The notes beneath the pieces were generated by a model. It was not told where the DNA came from, did not search any database, and worked only from the letters and a program-made list of their open reading frames with translations. A stretch of 64,000 bases of DNA from Irregularibacter muris. GTDB lineage: Bacteria; Bacillota; Clostridia; Eubacteriales; Garciellaceae. A program made the translations under genes and the position numbers. Location of the stretch: positions 124,001 to 188,000 of the forward strand of contig NZ_JANKAS010000001.1 of the NCBI RefSeq assembly GCF_024622505.1. Reading direction: 5' to 3'. Below, piece by piece: positions 62,361 to 64,000 of this stretch. Numbering within the stretch: position 1 is the first letter of the stretch; the number at the start of each line of letters is the position of its first letter.

Positions 62361-62780
62361 ATGATGTGGAAGGAAAAGTATAGAATTGATGTAGAATTAA
62401 TTGATGAACAACATCAAGAGCTATTTAAACGGGTATCAGATTTTCTTCAAATTATTCAAAATGAGGATAGTTGGGAAGATAAGCTAGAGCAAGTAAAGGA
62501 AACTATGGCCTTTATGCAGGAATATGTAGTCGTACATTTTAATGAAGAGGAAATTTATCAAGAACAAATCAATTACCCTGATATTGAAATACATAAAGAA
62601 GCCCATGCTAAATTTAAAGAAGGGGTTAATGACTATGTGAAGATTTTTGAAGAAGAGGGTTTTAGCAAGGAAAAGATACAAGAATTTGGGGGTAAACTTA
62701 TGACTTGGTTGATTATGCATGTGGGTAAAATGGATCAAAAAATAGGAGAGTATGTAAAAAGTAAAGGGGGGCAAGCCTAA
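62361..62780 (+). CDS. Bacteriohemerythrin
   Basis: Protein of 139 residues with the diiron oxygen-binding four-helix bundle: IDVELIDEQHQELF (first His), VVVHFNEEEIYQE (His and Glu), IHKEAHAKF (two His) and LIMHVGKMD (last His and Asp). It binds oxygen reversibly and protects or signals in anaerobes and microaerophiles. ATG 62361 follows AAAGGTGGGA; the frame from 62319 lacks a site. The stop overlaps the CheX gene. Confidence 0.93.
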   Translation: MMWKEKYRIDVELIDEQHQELFKRVSDFLQIIQNEDSWEDKLEQVKETMAFMQEYVVVHFNEEEIYQEQINYPDIEIHKEAHAKFKEGVNDYVKIFEEEGFSKEKIQEFGGKLMTWLIMHVGKMDQKIGEYVKSKGGQA

Positions 62781-63241
62781 TGAAGGCAGAATATGCGAAT
62801 TCCTTTTATAAGGCCACCAATGATGTATTTAAGTTGATGTTTGATATGGATCCCAAAAGAGGAAAGGTAGCAGTGGTAGAAGATATGGTAAGTAGTAAAG
62901 ATGCCAGTGTAGTCCTTGGAGTGACGGGAGATTTACATGGGACAATTCTTTTTAGTTTTCCTAAGGATATGACCTTAGAGATGATTAAAATCATGTCCGG
63001 TATGGAAATAAATACCCTTGACAGTTTTGCCTCCTCTGCTTTAGGGGAAGTAGCCAATATTATTGGTGGAAATGCTTTAACCATTCTTACTGAGAATAAT
63101 TACATCTGTGACATTGCACCGCCACAGATTTTTGTAGGAGAATATAAATCCTTTTCCATGGCCAATGAAAAAGCTCTATTATTGTCCTTGGTTACTCTTA
63201 TTGGAGAATTTGATATTCATATATTTTTAAAGGAAAAGTAA
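62780..63241 (+). CDS. CheX-like chemotaxis phosphatase
   Basis: Protein of 153 residues of the CheC/CheX/FliY class. The active-site helix SALGEVANIIGGNALTIL carries the Glu and Asn that dephosphorylate CheY-P. ATG 62780 overlaps the bacteriohemerythrin stop by one base, so the two are coupled. No other chemotaxis genes are near. The pairing suggests that oxygen binding is linked to motility or response-regulator control; this is inference. Confidence 0.88.
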   Translation: MKAEYANSFYKATNDVFKLMFDMDPKRGKVAVVEDMVSSKDASVVLGVTGDLHGTILFSFPKDMTLEMIKIMSGMEINTLDSFASSALGEVANIIGGNALTILTENNYICDIAPPQIFVGEYKSFSMANEKALLLSLVTLIGEFDIHIFLKEK

Positions 63242-63270
63242 ACTCCTCTAGCGAAAACTGAACATCGACA

Positions 63271-63298
63271 CTTCAGGTGGGGGATCCCCCACCTGAAG
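63271..63298. repeat. Perfect 28-base palindrome
   Basis: CTTCAGGTGGGGGA (63271-63284) is followed directly by its exact complement. There is no T-run, so it is a poor terminator. It lies 12 bases from the IS-end-like hairpin. Confidence 0.7.
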
Positions 63299-63310
63299 CA
63301 AAAACATTAG

Positions 63311-63339
63311 AAGCTCCACCTTATAAAAGGTGGAGGCTT
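63311..63339 (-). repeat. IS200/IS605-type end hairpin relic
   Basis: Read on the minus strand, CCTCCACCTT pairs with AAGGTGGAG and is followed by CTTCT, the same layout as at 5369-5402. No transposase is present. Confidence 0.4.
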
Positions 63340-63373
63340 AAAAAATGATAAACTATGAAATATAAAGAAAGAT

Positions 63374-64000
63374 TTACCTTCTGAATTTTTTCATCTCTCT
63401 TTTGAAATTTCTTCTGGTTGATCCATACTTCTTTTGGTGCTTTAAGTAGTCGATAAAATCCTTTCCAAAGAAAAGAAAGAAGTTGATTAAAGACATAACC
63501 GTAGCTATCCTGACCCCCATGCTACCAAAAATCAAACTAATAATAAAATATCCCCAATTTAAATAGGCCAACCATTTGATTTTTACAGGGAGAATAAAAA
63601 ATAATAAGATTTCCACATTGGGGAATAGATAGGCAAAGGCTAAAAACATGGATAAGTTTAGATAAATACTTGTACCAAAGCCTGTGATAAATGCAGCAAT
63701 AATTGTACCTATAATCCCAAATAAATAATAAAGATTAAATTTGACAGTACCCCATTCACTTTCTAAAGTTGTTCCTATCATGTAATAAAAATACATCACA
63801 AAGGCAATCATGAAAATGGAGGCAGAAGGAGGGATAAAGATAAAGGTAATTACTCTCCAAATCTGTCCCTGCATCACCAAGTGTGGAATAAAAGCTAAAT
63901 ACTGATACAAGAATACAGGGAAAATATAATCTACAATATATACAGCGGAGGTTATTCCTATTATGTAGTACATAAGATTGGGGATTGCATAAGGACTAAG
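63374..64000 (-). CDS. Rhomboid-like membrane protein (partial, 5' end outside)
   Basis: At least 208 residues with about six helices. The frame stays open to the right edge (SPYAIPNLMYYIIGITSAVY), so the start is beyond base 64000; ATG 63973 would be internal. The fold order MQGQIWRVITFIFIPPSAS, YYMIGTTLESEWGTVKFNLY recalls rhomboid-family proteins, but the catalytic GxSG and His are not visible, so protease activity is unlikely. The basic C-terminus (KYGSTRRNFKREMKKFRR) is cytoplasmic. Confidence 0.75.
   Translation of the reverse strand, partial: LSPYAIPNLMYYIIGITSAVYIVDYIFPVFLYQYLAFIPHLVMQGQIWRVITFIFIPPSASIFMIAFVMYFYYMIGTTLESEWGTVKFNLYYLFGIIGTIIAAFITGFGTSIYLNLSMFLAFAYLFPNVEILLFFILPVKIKWLAYLNWGYFIISLIFGSMGVRIATVMSLINFFLFFGKDFIDYLKHQKKYGSTRRNFKREMKKFRR

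Noticed and set aside
1-64000. CRISPR arrays, tRNA or rRNA genes
   Set aside because: No regularly spaced repeats, no cloverleaf with TTCGA-type loops and CCA ends, and no rRNA-like stretches were noticed on reading; tRNAscan or an array finder would be decisive.

Overview
The window looks like the chromosome of an anaerobic, spore-forming, low-GC Gram-positive bacterium (class Clostridia; an Alkaliphilus/Clostridium-like relative is plausible, the genus cannot be fixed from the sequence). The reasons are AT-rich DNA, strong AGGAGG ribosome binding sites, frequent TTG and GTG starts, a GerA-type spore germination operon, an iron-hydrogenase-like protein, bacteriohemerythrin, CsoR/CopA/CopZ copper control and a BceRSAB peptide-antibiotic module. 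No rRNA, tRNA, CRISPR array or intact transposon was seen. Promoters fit the TTGACA-17-TATAAT pattern well and most operons end in clear hairpin terminators.

Layout. 1-5020: the tail of a sigma factor with its zinc-finger anti-sigma protein, then two ABC exporters and a divergent XRE repressor. 5021-6660: an unexplained RNA-like fold, an IS200/IS605-type end relic and a membrane acyltransferase. 6964-13075: small membrane and acetyltransferase genes, then a complete BceR-BceS-BceA-BceB module with a candidate BceR box. 13662-18915: DegV, a divergent LspA-like protein, an ABC ATPase relic, and a TetR-controlled two-gene ABC exporter. 19075-22324: SDR dehydrogenase, an autoregulated XRE pair with twin operators, a Dph6-like ATPase and small membrane proteins. 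22734-26834: the germinant receptor operon (A, C, B and a small D-like subunit) behind a candidate sigma-G promoter.

27733-34195 is a natural antibiotic-resistance block: an AraC/GyrI regulator divergent from a Mef-like macrolide pump, an Msr(D)-like ABC-F ribosome protection protein, a Vat-like streptogramin A acetyltransferase and a MATE pump. Both the mef and msr genes carry short leader peptides (MTASMRLR and MYYIFM) of the kind used in macrolide-dependent attenuation. 34353-37833 is a reverse-strand operon with visibly higher GC. It encodes a GIY-YIG-like protein, an unknown protein, a fused AAA+/VWA protein and an XRE-desulfoferrodoxin fusion, and is the best candidate in the window for an undescribed system. 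38103 is an AraC domain fused to a SpoT-like HD domain with altered catalytic residues.

39263-42541 is a copper operon (CsoR box, copA, copZ, csoR). 42883-46653 links a catalytically impaired IS481-like integrase protein to an overlapping FAD oxidoreductase, followed by a DUF5692-like membrane protein. 47087-52420 holds hypB, a large iron-sulfur flavoprotein, hypA and, convergently, an H-cluster protein. 52554-58973 is mostly single genes: cupin, cold shock protein, YvlD-like protein, AEC transporter, a CofE-like ligase, a DUF362 ferredoxin, a PPC protein and a GNAT acetyltransferase. 59052-64000 contains an FMN reductase, a second sigma/anti-sigma operon with a YfjL-like protein, a LURP-one protein, a bacteriohemerythrin-CheX pair, IS-end-like hairpins and a partial rhomboid-like membrane protein. 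All functions come from recognising families and motifs by eye; no database search was run.
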